This document shows, in pieces, positions 1 through 11,200 of a stretch of 48,785 nt of DNA; within the stretch, counting starts at the first letter, position 1; each line of letters opens with the position of its first letter. The stretch is taken from NCBI GenBank assembly GCA_004335835.1, contig RWJK01000933.1, positions 1-48,785 on the forward strand, written 5' to 3'. Source of the stretch: Scenedesmus sp. ARA3. Lineage: Eukaryota > Chlorophyta > Chlorophyceae > Sphaeropleales > Scenedesmaceae. The translations under genes and the position numbers were made by a program. The notes beneath the pieces were generated by a model. The model made no database searches. It was not told where the DNA came from and saw only the letters and a program-made list of their open reading frames with translations.

Positions 1-186
1 GCAGCAGCAGCAGCACACACCACCACAGCGCCCTGATCCCTTGCCTGTAGTCAACACAGCTGCCGCTGCACCAGCAGCAGCTGCAGCTCCTGCTGCCAGC
101 CTTAGTGCCGGCAGCAATGAAGCAGGCAGCAGCCGTCACACTGCTTCTCCTCCAACAGGCTCTCCTCAAATGAACCAGCAGCCGGA

Positions 187-225
<39 letters not shown>

Positions 226-301
226 TGCGGGGGCACCAAAGAAGCCACCAGGTCCAGCGACACATCAGCGGGCAGCAGCAGAGGCTACAGAGCTGCTGCC
301 C

Positions 302-348
<47 letters not shown>

Positions 349-2444
349 GCTGCCGGGCCCTGGCCAGCTTGTGAGGGCTGGCAGCATTGCACTCAGCAGG
401 CCCCGCAGGCAGATCAAGCGCACTGCTGCTGCGCTGTATGCTGCTGCTGCTGAAGCTGACAGCGAAGATGATGCAGACCAACTGCCACAGCTGCGTGGCA
501 GCAGCAGCAAGAACCTAGCCGGCAGCGGCGGCAAGCGCCGCGCTCCTGCTGCGACTGGCACAGGCAGCAAGGCAGCAGGGCTTGTACTCGACAGTGATGC
601 AGAATCTGCACTGGGCAGTGATGCAGGGGCAGATGAGGATTCAGAAGATCCTTCTGACTTTGATTCTGACGATCTGAGTGACGATGATGACGCATCCGGC
701 CGCAGCAACGGCCGCCGCAGGGCAAAGAAGCGCCGCACTGCAGCAAACGCGCGGCAGCGCAACAATAACAAGGCAGCCGCAGCAGGTGCAGCAGGTGGCG
801 CAGCAGGTGGCGCAGCTGCTGGCAGCAGGGGTGGCAAGAAGCTGTCTCCAGATTCATCTCCGGGCTCAGTGGGCCCTGCCGGCAGTGCTGGTGGCGGCGC
901 AAATGGTGGTGGTGCAGGGAGCAAGCCGGTGTTTGAGGACACGCGCTCGCAGTACAGGGGCGTGACGCGGCACAGGCGCAGCGGGCGTTGGGAGGCACAC
1001 ATCTGGGTGAAGGATCTGGGCAGGTGCGGCATGATTGCATTTCTGGCGTGCCATGTATGCATGTGTGTCTTTCCTGAAAGTGACGAACTGCGTTCCTGCA
1101 CATTCATCCATTACAATGTCGCATGCATTTGTCTGCTGGGTGACAGATCTGGGCAGGTACAACTGGGAGTCACTGACTGGCAAGAGTGGTTTCAGTGCAA
1201 CAATTTGTAGAATGATGGCATGTGGCTGGGATTTCCTGCTTGGCATCATGTCATTTCTGCTACAGCAGGCTGTCTGGTGGTAGCATGACCCCTTCTAGCA
1301 GAGAGAACTGGGGATTGTGTTGAATAGACTGAGCGTGTCGTACAAGCTGCTGCTCCGCTAGTAAAGCCTTGCAATCCAGTTGCATGCATGTCTGCTTGTT
1401 TAGTCTGCCGACTGTTCAACGTGGCTGAAGTCTAGCTCTCAAAAGCTCTTTGCGTATCACTCCATGCTGCTGCTGCTGCTGCTGCTGCTGCAGGCAGGTG
1501 TACCTTGGCGGCTACGAGCTGGAGGAGGCAGCAGCAGAGGCATACGACATGGTGAGGGGGGCAGCGCTGCACTGTGGTGCGTGATTGCCAGTCTACTATA
1601 GCACACACTGTTATCTATCAAGTGCTGCACTCTGGGCTGCACCAGCACTTCAACTGTGGCCGGCACTTACAGTCACTGCTTGGCATGGCGCCATTGGTTG
1701 ATCATCTATATCTGCCTGCTGCCGCAACAGGCTGAGCTCAAGTGCAAGGGCCCCGGCTGCGCCACCAACTCCCCTTGCGAGCGGCTACGTCACACGCCCC
1801 ACCTGCACATGACATGAAGTCACCCACATCTCACTGCATTGCTGCCCTGCCTGCCTGCTGGATCGCAGGTTGAGCTCAAGTGCAAGGGCCCCGGCTGCGC
1901 CACCAACTCCCTTGCGAGCGCTCACTATATGACCCGTCTGCACCTGATTCAACACATGTCACTGCATTGCTGCTGCCTGCCTGCTCCACCGCAGGCTGCG
2001 CTCAAGTGCAAGGGCGCTGGGTGTGCCACCAACTTCCCCTGCGAGCGCTACGCTGACCTGGCTGGCAGCTTGAGCACCATGAGCTTGGAAGAGCTCATCA
2101 TGGCGGTGCGGCGCCAGAGCCAGGTAGGCTTGAGTGTAGTGTTTGAGTGGCTTTTCTGGTTGTGTGGCACAGGCACAGGCGAGGCAGTTCTCTTCTGCTT
2201 ATTTTGTGTCACCAGGGTTGGCCTCTTCAACCACCCCTCGCAGCTGCAACAGCGACACCCACTTGCAGAGCAGGCTGTTGACCATCGGCATGGGCAATGC
2301 TGCTGCTGCTGCTGCTGTTGCTGCCAGGGCTTCTCCCGTGGCTCCAGCAACTACCGGGGCGTGACTGCGCACCCCTCAGGGCGCTGGGAGAGCCGCATCG
2401 GCATCCCAGGCTCGCGCCACGTGTACCTGGGTGAGCGAGGGGCT

Positions 2445-2487
<43 letters not shown>

Positions 2488-3862
2488 TTGTGCATGCTCC
2501 CTTGCCAGCACAGGCCAGGCCAGCTACATCCCAGGCTCACGCCACGCGTACCTGGGTGAGCGAGGGGCTGACTGCTGCTGCTGATGTTTAGTGTATCCCT
2601 ATACCAGCTCAGCATCGTGCCAGGGCACTCATATTCCAAGCTCTCGCGCCACGCGTAACACGTGCTACCTGAGTGAGTGACGGGCTGTAGGTGCATGCTG
2701 TTGTCCATGGTATCACCCTGGGTGATTGCGGTGCCCATTTTAACAAGCATCGCCTGAGAACACCTTGACGTGTGCATCGGTTGCCAGGTGTACACACACT
2801 ACATGTGGGCTGCTGAAGGGCAGTTTGATATAAACCAGCTGGCTTAAAGGGAAAACCTTGCTTAATGCACCCTGCAGGCTTGTTCTCTGAGGAGCAGGAG
2901 GCAGCGCGCGCGTATGATGCTGCGCTGGTGCGCCTCAAGGGTATGGGGGCTGCCACCAACTACTCGCTGGCCTGCTACCAGCAGCAGCTGGCGGAGCACT
3001 ACCAGCTCAAGATGGTGGGTCATCTAAACATGCATGTACACGCTGTCATGTGTTGCTTTTGCTGCCTTCCTTCTTGATGGTGTATATGCCAATTTGGCGG
3101 AGCACTGCCAGCTCAAGATGGTGAGCCAAATGTCCATCTAGCCACACATGCGAGTGTGCAGATTTTCATGTGATTTTGACCTTTCAAACGCACAGAACAT
3201 GACAGCTGGCGGAGCACTGACAGTGCAAGATGGAGAGCAGGCCACAGTAGACACGTATAGTTACGTCACCGCACAATGCGTTGGTACAAAGCGTGCTATG
3301 ATGATGGTGTCACACCCAAGTTGGGCAAGCACCAGTTTAAAAGGCTAGCCCTGTGCCGCAGCCGTTTTCCCCCCGAAAACTGCCTCGGCTTGTTCTTAAG
3401 TACCGTGGTTGGGTGTCTGTGCAGCCAACATGTGTCTAGGTGCTCATCTGAAGCTGCAAGCCTTTAAAGGCTGCAGCAGCCTTTAGTTGACGCACCGGCA
3501 GAGGGTGATGTGCTTCCTGCCGCTGTGTCTGCAGTTCTGACTGCTGCTTTTGCCGTGTCCTGCTGCACTTGCAGTCTGCTGAGGAGGGCCTAGTGTCCGC
3601 TGAGCTGTTCAAGCGCCACGCAGGGCCAGACTTTGAGCAGTGGATCAAGCAGGGGCTGCCAGCGCTGGGGCTGGAAGTGTCACCCGCTGCACTTGACATG
3701 GCACGCAGCGACACCACAGGGGCCGCTGCTGCGGCTGCTGTGACAATGGCAGGGGGGGGAGGAGCAGCAGCAGCAAGTGGTGGTGGTGGTGGTGGTGGTG
3801 GAGTAGCTGGTGGTGAGGTGGCGGGCGCTGGTGTGCTGCTGCGCTCCAACTTGATGAGATGA
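1..3862 (+). CDS. Double-AP2 (AP2/ANT-like) transcription factor, 5' partial
   Basis: Sequence-specific DNA-binding regulator acting in the nucleus (family knowledge). Exons: 2-1023, 1494-1551, 1995-2123, 2328-2430, 2878-3014, 3575-3862. All phases agree, giving 578 codons plus a TGA stop. The reading frame is open to the window edge, so the true start lies outside. The N-terminal ~310 residues are Ala/Gln/Gly/Ser-rich with acidic stretches and basic KKRR-type clusters that could be nuclear localisation signals. The first AP2 domain (~316-383) has [15 protein letters not shown] and VYLGGY, and ends in [11 protein letters not shown]. The second (~409-468) has [21 protein letters not shown] and [12 protein letters not shown]. 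Two AP2 repeats joined by a short linker place it in the AP2 rather than the ERF class. The C-terminus is a Gly/Ala-rich tail. Introns 1-5 contain decayed copies of the neighbouring exon ends. Target genes cannot be inferred. Confidence 0.9.
1731..1922 (+). repeat. Two decayed copies of AP2 exon 3 start
   Basis: Positions 1731-1796 and about 1869-1922 repeat the first ~55 nt of the exon at 1995, each preceded by its own CAG acceptor-like end and a pyrimidine-rich tract. Both would encode a [15 protein letters not shown] peptide but soon run into stops or lose frame. Only the third copy at 1995 continues into the conserved domain and keeps phase with exons 2 and 4. Spacing is about 130 nt. Confidence 0.85.
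2527..2682 (+). repeat. Two copies of AP2 exon 4 end with donor site
   Basis: Positions ~2527-2565 and ~2632-2685 repeat the 3' end of exon 4 (CCAGGCTCGCGCCACGTGTA...) together with the following GTGAGCGAGGGGCTG intron start. The second copy carries an insertion and is more diverged. They lie in intron 4 in the same orientation as the exon. Confidence 0.8.
3093..3236 (+). repeat. Two copies of AP2 exon 5 end with donor site
   Basis: Positions ~3096-3123 and ~3205-3235 repeat the last ~22 nt of exon 5 (GGCGGAGCACTACCAGCTCA...) and the GTG donor context. In the second copy the donor GT is changed. Spacing is ~110 nt. Confidence 0.8.
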
Positions 3863-3934
3863 TCGCCAGATGATTTTAGGGAGGCTTTGAGACGCACGCG
3901 GCAGCTGTGTCCTACACAGCAGTGCTGTGCTATG

Positions 3935-3939
3935 TGTAA
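3935..3939 (+). promoter_or_regulatory. TGTAA polyadenylation signal of the AP2 gene
   Basis: TGTAA lies 73 nt after the stop codon. TGTAA is the established polyadenylation signal in chlorophyte green algae. Assignment to this gene is by position only. Confidence 0.5.
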
Positions 3940-4026
3940 TATGACAGGTTTATGTGCATGTGTTTTATGTGCATTGGTTATGCTCGTGTTGTTGCCTTGA
4001 CAGAACTCCTCTGATATGCATGCCTG

Positions 4027-4400
4027 AGTTCGAGCAGTGGATCAAGCAGGGCCTGCCAGCGCTAGGGCTGGAGGTACCTGACTAACAGCCAAGGTTCTTG
4101 TGCTGTTGATCAGTGTGTGGCGCTTGTGCTGCACATTGAAAGTTTTCGAGGGGGAGAAGGGTCTTTTGGTTTGGTTGGTCAGGGCTGACATATGATGCGA
4201 GCTTCCTGTCGACAGGGAGACAGCTGTTTGTTGCTGCGCTGTATGTGATGTATTGCTTTTGCTTGTCTAGACCAGCACTGTCCCACAGCCGATGTACTGT
4301 TGATCAGTGTGTGGCACTTGCGCTGTACAGCATAGATCTCAGACTTCGGATGGTTCTTTTGGTGTGATCTATCAGGGACGATGTGATGTTCTGCTGTCAC
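4027..4400 (+). repeat. Downstream echo of AP2 last exon plus ~190-bp duplication
   Basis: Positions 4027-4076 repeat an internal piece of the last AP2 exon (TTCGAGCAGTGGATCAAGCA...), followed by GTACCTG. This lies beyond the TGTAA signal. Positions ~4098-4210 and ~4285-4400 are a diverged ~190-nt-spaced duplication sharing TGTTGATCAGTGTGTGGC and GGTTCTTTTGGT-like blocks. No open frame or domain is recognisable. Confidence 0.6.
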
Positions 4401-4940
4401 TGCTGATCAACCGAGTGGATCGATGCAGATATGTCTGGCGACATGTACGGCTGTGTACTTGCAGCAACATGACACTTACTGGGGTGACCCCAACCTGTTC
4501 ATGTCCTGCAGTGGTGTGGCAATGTCTTCAAGCTGCGGGGATCCCACATCGATGTGCTCAAGTCCAGGATTGTTACAATGCAAGCGGACCTGGCATAGCT
4601 GACGCAGCTAGTCTACTGGTGCCAGCTGCAGTGTGTGACGAGAACCCATATACGAGACCCATCTTAAACGGCTTCTCACTCCACCGCGCCCTGACCACCC
4701 AAAGATAGTACTAGTGCTTGGCCTGAAACCCAGAAAAGCCGCAACTGTCGCTGATGATCAATACCAAAACAGGTGATCAAGGCAGCATGCAAGCATGCTG
4801 TAGGTGACACATACAAGCAGGCGGCGCGTGCCATAAGACAGCGCAAGTGACCTGCTCACACAGCTTCACACAGCGTCCGCACATCTCGTATGCATGCAGA
4901 TGTGGTAGGGCAGCCAGCAACAAATGGAAGTATGCAAAAG

Positions 4941-5040
4941 CTCCTAGTATGCATGTACGGATGCAGCAGACTGCCTCAGCAAACCTGGAGCTCCTAGTAT
5001 GCATGTACGGATGCAGCAGCCTGCCCCAGCAAACCTGGAG
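4941..5040. repeat. 50-bp tandem duplication
   Basis: Two nearly identical 50-nt units starting at 4941 and 4991 (CTCCTAGTATGCATGTACGG...), differing at about two positions. Confidence 0.9.
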
Positions 5041-5455
5041 ATTTGACAAGCATGCTGTCGCAGACAACAATTGCAAGTGCAGCACACTCGGCGCAAGCAG
5101 CGGCTGCCTGGAAAGCAGTCAACACAGTGCATCTGCTGTAGCGCACAGTACTTGCGGAAGGCAAGATACATGGGCAGGAAAAAGAAAGACGTCCCGCCCT
5201 GCCCCTGAAAGGTGCCCACAGGGCAACAACTGCAGCAGGTGCTGCTGGCTGCATGCAAAACCATCAAAGAAAAGAGGTGCACCATTGCCCTCAACGCTCA
5301 GTGTGTTCTGCTTCACACTTTGGCATGGCGCGCCGTATGAAGGAGAGAATGCCAACAGCAACACGGGGCAGGAGTACCCCATGGCTGAGTGCAATGATAC
5401 CGAGCAGTTGTTGCTCCTGCAGCTGTGCTGCAAGCAGCCGCCACGTATCATCTGT

Positions 5456-5767
5456 TGTGCACGAATGCAAATGCGCCCTGCAAGATGCCACGCCCGGGGT
5501 TTCAATGCTGCAACTGCAGCATAACCACAGACATACAGCATATGTATGAGCAACGTAACCAAGGAACAGATCCAAGTGTGGGCTAGCAGCAAAAGCTCTG
5601 CAAAGTGTGCACGAATGCAAATGCGCCCTGCTCAAAGCCACGCCCGGAGTTCGACGCTGCAACTGCAGCATAACCACAGACACATAGCATACGTATGATG
5701 AGCAACATAACCAAGGAAAAGATCCAAGTGTGGGTTAGCAGCGAAAGCTCTGCAAAGTGTGCACAAC
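5456..5767. repeat. ~150-bp tandem repeat, two copies and a partial third
   Basis: Units begin with TGTGCACGAATGCAAATGCG at 5456 and 5606. A truncated third start (TGTGCACAACGAG) lies at 5758. Unit length is 150-152 nt with a few substitutions and small indels. Confidence 0.88.
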
Positions 5768-8010
5768 GAGCGGACAGCAACAGCAGCAGCAGCAGCAGCA
5801 GCAGAAACTGCTGCGTGTGGCGCCAGAAACGCGCGCTGTGCGGTGCTGCGCACACCCCAATAGCTCAAGAGCGTCAACGCACTCTTGCTGCTCTACTGCA
5901 ATGCGAAACAATTAAGCTACCATTCGTGAGGGATGTTATCAAAGAAACCTTTGATGTCAGCGTCCATCCTCCACATGGGGCGATACATACTCCCAAATAG
6001 CTAGTGCAACAATGTCTGCACGTCTTTAGTGGAGCGACCAGTTCGGGTCATTACGGCTGGCAAGGCACGCCAAAAACAGCACGGCATACTTCGCACGCAG
6101 AAATATAGTAAGCTGCAGCACCAGAACTAGCTGAATGCTATCTTATCGAGGAAACAATAACATCTTTGTGTGCAGCTGCGCACCAATGCAATGCAAGCTC
6201 AATGCACCGCAAACACACCACAAGACACCAGTACAGAAAAAGGTTGGCGATCCGATCACCTCAAAACATGGCCAGTCAGCATTGTCTGCAGACAGCGCCG
6301 CTCATACGTGTTCACAGGCACAGTAGGAAGCCGGCACAATGGCACAACTACGTGCTGCAGCCAAGATGAACTGGCAGGAAACCAGCCACACAGCGTAACA
6401 GCAGGCCGCACACGCATGCTGGAGAGCACCTACACATACACAATGCAGTGCCAAGCGCGGTGCGCCTAAAAACAACCCGATGCTACGGATGCCTTGATGG
6501 CTGGGGGAAAAAGAAAAGAAAAAGAAGCTTGCGCAGCTAACGGGGTAGCGCGCTAACCATGCGGTGACTGTCCAGACAGCTGGCATTGCTAAGCAGGCCA
6601 TGCATTTGATCCAGGCGCAACCCGCTGCCGCCTGCGTATCGAGATGCGCAAGCGCAAGCAGCGCCTGTCTCAGCATATACAAGCTTCCACACAGCAGACG
6701 CAACAAGCTGTTGATTGGAACGTTGAGCTTTGTTTCGGAGCCGCATTGCATCGATCACACACACTGAGCAATGTGACAGTATCCAAACACACAACCCACA
6801 ATAGACAAACGTGCCCCTTCCAAAGATCCCATCCACGCATAATCAACCAGCAGCACACACCATGACCGTGGCCAGCAGCATTTCCAACTGCTGCTTCAGG
6901 CCCCACAGCAACCTGCTGCCACAGCAGTAGCCTCAGACTGACCAGCACGGCAACTTTTGGCTGCAGCACACTGCCAAGCACCACACTCAACTCTTGATGG
7001 CTGCTGCAGCTGCCAAGCTGCACCCTCCTGCAGCAAGAGATGGGCAACCAACAACCTTCAAACCCGGCAGCAGCTGGACCATAGAAGTTGTGTGCAATGC
7101 CGATGGCCCGCACACCCTCCACCACTGCATGCGGAAAGCAGCTGCAGTGGCAGCCTGCCGCCACACACCCCGCTGCCGAAACCAATACTCGCAACCCGCT
7201 GGCAATCATGCAGCATCCTTCAAAACCACCGTCACTGGCAGATCCGATGCAGGCTGTCGAATCGCAAACATCAACCAATGCATACTGTCAAACCGCACAC
7301 ATCAAGCACGCACTGCACGCCATGCAGACACGTGCCGCGCATCCCATGTTGCCTGTCGACCACACCACATGTATAAGCTCAAATCAGCACACCACATGTA
7401 CCTGTGCACAAGCTCACACCGGCACACCACGCATACCTCTGCAGAAGCACAAACCTAAGCACTTCACTCCAAGCCAGCCAGCCAACAAGCAAAGCAAGCC
7501 AGCAGGCAAAGCCAGCGGGCAAGCCAGCAAGCAAGCGGGCAAGCCAGCCAGCCAGCCAGCAAGCGGGCAGCATCCCGCCCGGCCAACAGCACGAGCAACA
7601 AGCTGTGCGCACAGCACCCCCGTCCCACCGGCTTGCCCACAAGCATGCACAATACACAGCCGAAGGCCTCCCCACCACATCATACGCAACTACACCCCCA
7701 CCCGGCAGCATGCATTTCCAAGTGCTGCAATGTAGAAAAGACACCACCAGCCACCAACAACACCCCAGCCACCACGGTTTGAGAAGAGTTTGGGCTGACA
7801 CCAAAGGGTCAGTGCGATACCTACACCCACACAACTGCAGGTGGCTGGATACCGCCCCACCTAATGCCTGCTACCCACACCACACACGACACAAACACCA
7901 CATGCAAGCTCACTTGCATGCGGCTGATGCCACAACCGGCACAAAACAGCGTCAGCGCCGGCAGCAATCAACAGTGCGGCACAACGCCAACTCCCAGCAT
8001 GCACCCACCA

Positions 8011-8237
8011 TTACACAAACCCCGTCCCTGCAATCACATTCGAACGCCCCGGACGCGCCATGACAGAGGCACCACAAGGCAGCGCAGCGCAGCCGGCACA
8101 ATGCTGCGCTGGCAAAACCAGCAGCTCTTTACCCCCGACATGTGCATGGCTCACGCAGTAATGCCACCTCGGAAACGACCACCCACAGCTTCAGCTAGCA
8201 ACCCCGCTGCTTGTGTAACAAGCCGCAGCTGTTTACA
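8011..8237 (-). promoter_or_regulatory. Candidate TGTAA polyadenylation signals of the F-box/LRR gene
   Basis: On the minus strand TGTAA occurs at 8237-8233 (about 47 nt after the stop) and at 8015-8011 (about 269 nt after the stop). Either could end the transcript. Choice between them needs RNA data. Confidence 0.4.
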
Positions 8238-8283
8238 CAAGCTCAAACTCAGACTCGCAACCTCCGACTCCCCAGACGCGTGC

Positions 8284-11200
8284 TCAGAACTCCAGGCTCG
8301 CGAGCGTTGTGAGCGGCGCCAGCGCCAGCAAGCCCGCGTCAGTCACTCTCGGGCACTGCGCGAGGCTCAGCGTGCTCAGCCTACTCAGCCTGCTGAGCTG
8401 GCACACCCCAACATCGCTCACATTGGGGCAGCGGCTGATTCTGAGGCTTGTCAGCCCAGTGAGGCGAGTCAGGCAGCCCAGCCCCAGGTCTGTTATTTGC
8501 ACGCAGCGGTCCAGGTGCAGCGTGAGCAGGCTGGGGATGCCGCAGACCTCGGAGACGCCCAGGTCTGTCACGCGCACGCAGCCGTTGAGCTTGAGCGTGG
8601 CGAGCTGGTGCATGGCGGCTGCGATGGCTGCCATGGCTGCGTCGCCTACGCGGATGCACAGCGCCAGGTCCAAGCCTGCAGGAGGATGGGCAGGGGGCAG
8701 AGGAGGCAGCAAACAGCATCAGTAATAGGAAGTACATCAACCAATGGTTTTAGGGCACTGGCAGCAGCGCAACTAATGCGATGCCAAGCTACCATGCGGC
8801 ACACCACAGCTGGTGCGCGCTGTCTTGTGCCGCACTGCTGCCACCGCTACTGCTGCTGGTCGACACACAAAACATCAAGCTCCTGTACGTCCAACCAAAC
8901 CAGCTGCATCCCATGTACCACACCAACCCCCCTGCTAACCCTGGTGTGAAGCTAACAAAAAACAAAACGCAGCAGCGCAGCACCCACCAGTCAGCTCAGC
9001 CAGCCCCCGCAGGTAGCCCACACCCACATCAGTGATGAGCTGGCAGTTGCTCAGGTCAAGCTTGGTCAAACTAACAATGCGCCCGATCGCGCGCAGGCCG
9101 CCGTCGTTAAGGCTGGCACAGCCGTTCAGCGACAGCGTGGCCATGCTGCGGCAGCCGCCAAAGGTGGCGAAGCCACTGCCAGTGACGCGCTCGCACAGCG
9201 AGAGGTCCAGCACCTGCATGTAGCATACCAAACAATAAGCATAGGTGAGAAAAGGCAACACAGGGGGAGATCACACGAAGCCACATCACAACATTGGAAC
9301 AAGTGGCAACGCATTTGCACAGCGAGAGGTCCACAACATGCGTTGTATGCAGCAACACGTCAGGCGCAGGCAAGACACAACACAAGGACACAAGAAATGA
9401 GCAAACAAGCGCAACAACGCGCAACCAAATGCCTGCAGTTGGCATAAGCCGCGCAGCGCATGAGGCCCAGCAAGCAGCGGCAGATACATGCATGCCGCGC
9501 CACCGCACGACACCATAAAAAACGCTGCGCATGCACACGCGCAGCTCTGCCTGCGCCACGCACACCATGTACAGCACTCAACAGCCACTTTGCTGCTGTG
9601 CACAGCTCCTTTTGTTGATAATATCCTATCACCTCACCCACCTGCAGCTTGGTCAGCCGCCCCAGCAGTGCCACCCCCGCATCTGTCACATCTCTGCACT
9701 GCTGCGCCAGCAGGTGCGTCAGGCTCTGCAGCTTTGTCACTGCCGCCAGCCCCGTGTCCGTCACTCTGCTGCAGGTGCCGATGTTCAGCGTGTGCAAGTT
9801 GCTGAGCCCTGTGATGTGTTGCAGCGCAGCATCATCTATCTGGCAGCAGCGGCTCAGGTGTAGGGATTGCAGCGTGCTGATCTGCCCGACAGCTTGCAGG
9901 AGCGTTGCATTCGCGTGCTGGCTGCCCTGAAGGTCCAGGTGCTGCAGCTGGCTCATGCGGGAAAGCATGCTGCAGGTCTCAGGGCCAAAGCGGCCAGTGA
10001 AGAAGGCGATGGACAGCACCAGCAGGTGCTGGGAGGCTGCCAGAGGCACCAGGCAGGTGTCGCTGGCGCTTGCGTTTGCCTAGGTGTGGAGTAGTAGAGG
10101 GCAGAGCCAGGACAGGAGCAGTGGACACATAGGGGTGAGTGCTCGGGCGACAGCGACAGCTGACGTGACGCAGCGCGTGGCTTTCAGGAAGTTGGTCAGA
10201 GACGGTCCCGTTTGCACTGCAGCATGCACTCGGCTGGCGCAGCATACTGCGCTGCTCATAGAGCGTGCACGTCACACGCTGCCGCTAAACATGCAAACAC
10301 GCGCTGGCCTGCACTGCATCCTTGCCAATGCCCTCCTGTCCTGCACAAACACACACAAGGCCTGCCCAGCTGCAGCCCAACAGCCCAACAGGCACACCGC
10401 ACAGCAAAAGATGTATGAAAAACCTGCTGTGCAGACGTATTCAAACATAATATAACGCAAGAAATAACACAACATTTCTCACCTGGAAGTTGCCCAGGCC
10501 CAGGATCTGCAGGTTGGGCAGCTTGGCGAGGCTGGCAAGGCACGCGTCATCCATCTCCAGCCGGCTGTTATGTAACAAGCACAGGTCAGTCAGCCCGGTC
10601 AGCGCTGAGAGGTGCTTCAGGCAGCCGCTGCTCACACGCGCGCAGCCGCGCAGGTTCAGCGCCTGTGTGCACGGAGAGGCAAGCGGAAGAAGAAGGAGCA
10701 GCGGAAGTGGCAAAACGAGTTAAGTTGAAGGAGGGTGGATTTTGAGGCATGCAGCGCACATACACCAGGTACATCTGCAGGAGCAAATAAACCTCAACAT
10801 GCGAAGCGCAACTGAGCTTCTAACACAGCAGAGCAGGTAGACAACAACAGCTGACAACACAAGGATGTTGGTGACACTGCAGCTTGCACAGGTGTTGCAA
10901 AAGCAACAGCTCAGTAGCAGCAGCAGCAGCGCAGCAGCAGCAGCAGCAGCAGCAGAAGATGGAAGCCGGAAAGCAGCGCCCCGCACCTGCAGCTTGCTCA
11001 GCTGGCTGAGCTGCGCCACGCCTGCATCGCTGATGTCCAGCGACATCAGCCTCAGCTGCGTCAGCTCCCTGTGGCTCGCCGCAATGCGCCGCATGCTGTC
11101 ATCTGTCACCAGCTTGTTGCTCAGCTGCATGCTGCCCAGGTTCAGGCTGCGCAGCTTGGTCAAACCTGACAGTCGCTCCAGCGCTGAGTCTGTCACGCAG

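Larger units (their letters stand above)
4401..8010. other. Convergent intergenic region, no gene recognised
   Basis: This 3.6-kb stretch separates the AP2 gene (+) from the F-box/LRR gene (-). It holds two sets of tandem repeats (4941-5040 and 5456-5767), short CAG tracts (5779-5803) and, from about 6100, a plus strand strikingly rich in A and C (G/T-rich when read on the minus strand). Around 7478-7570 there is a degenerate array of GCCAGCCAGCAAGC-like units. Open frames here are short or low-complexity and none matches a family I recognise. Part of it may be transcribed 3' flank of the minus-strand gene. Confidence 0.55.

Noticed and set aside
265..1107. 280-codon minus-strand open frame opposite AP2 exon 1
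   Set aside because: It is the antisense shadow of Ala/Gln-coding triplet tracts and lacks any domain; the plus strand carries clear AP2 domains with matching splice phases.
7864..8949. 361-codon plus-strand open frame
   Set aside because: It runs across and antisense to the final F-box/LRR exon and its 3' flank, has no domain, and ignores the phase-consistent LRR reading on the minus strand.
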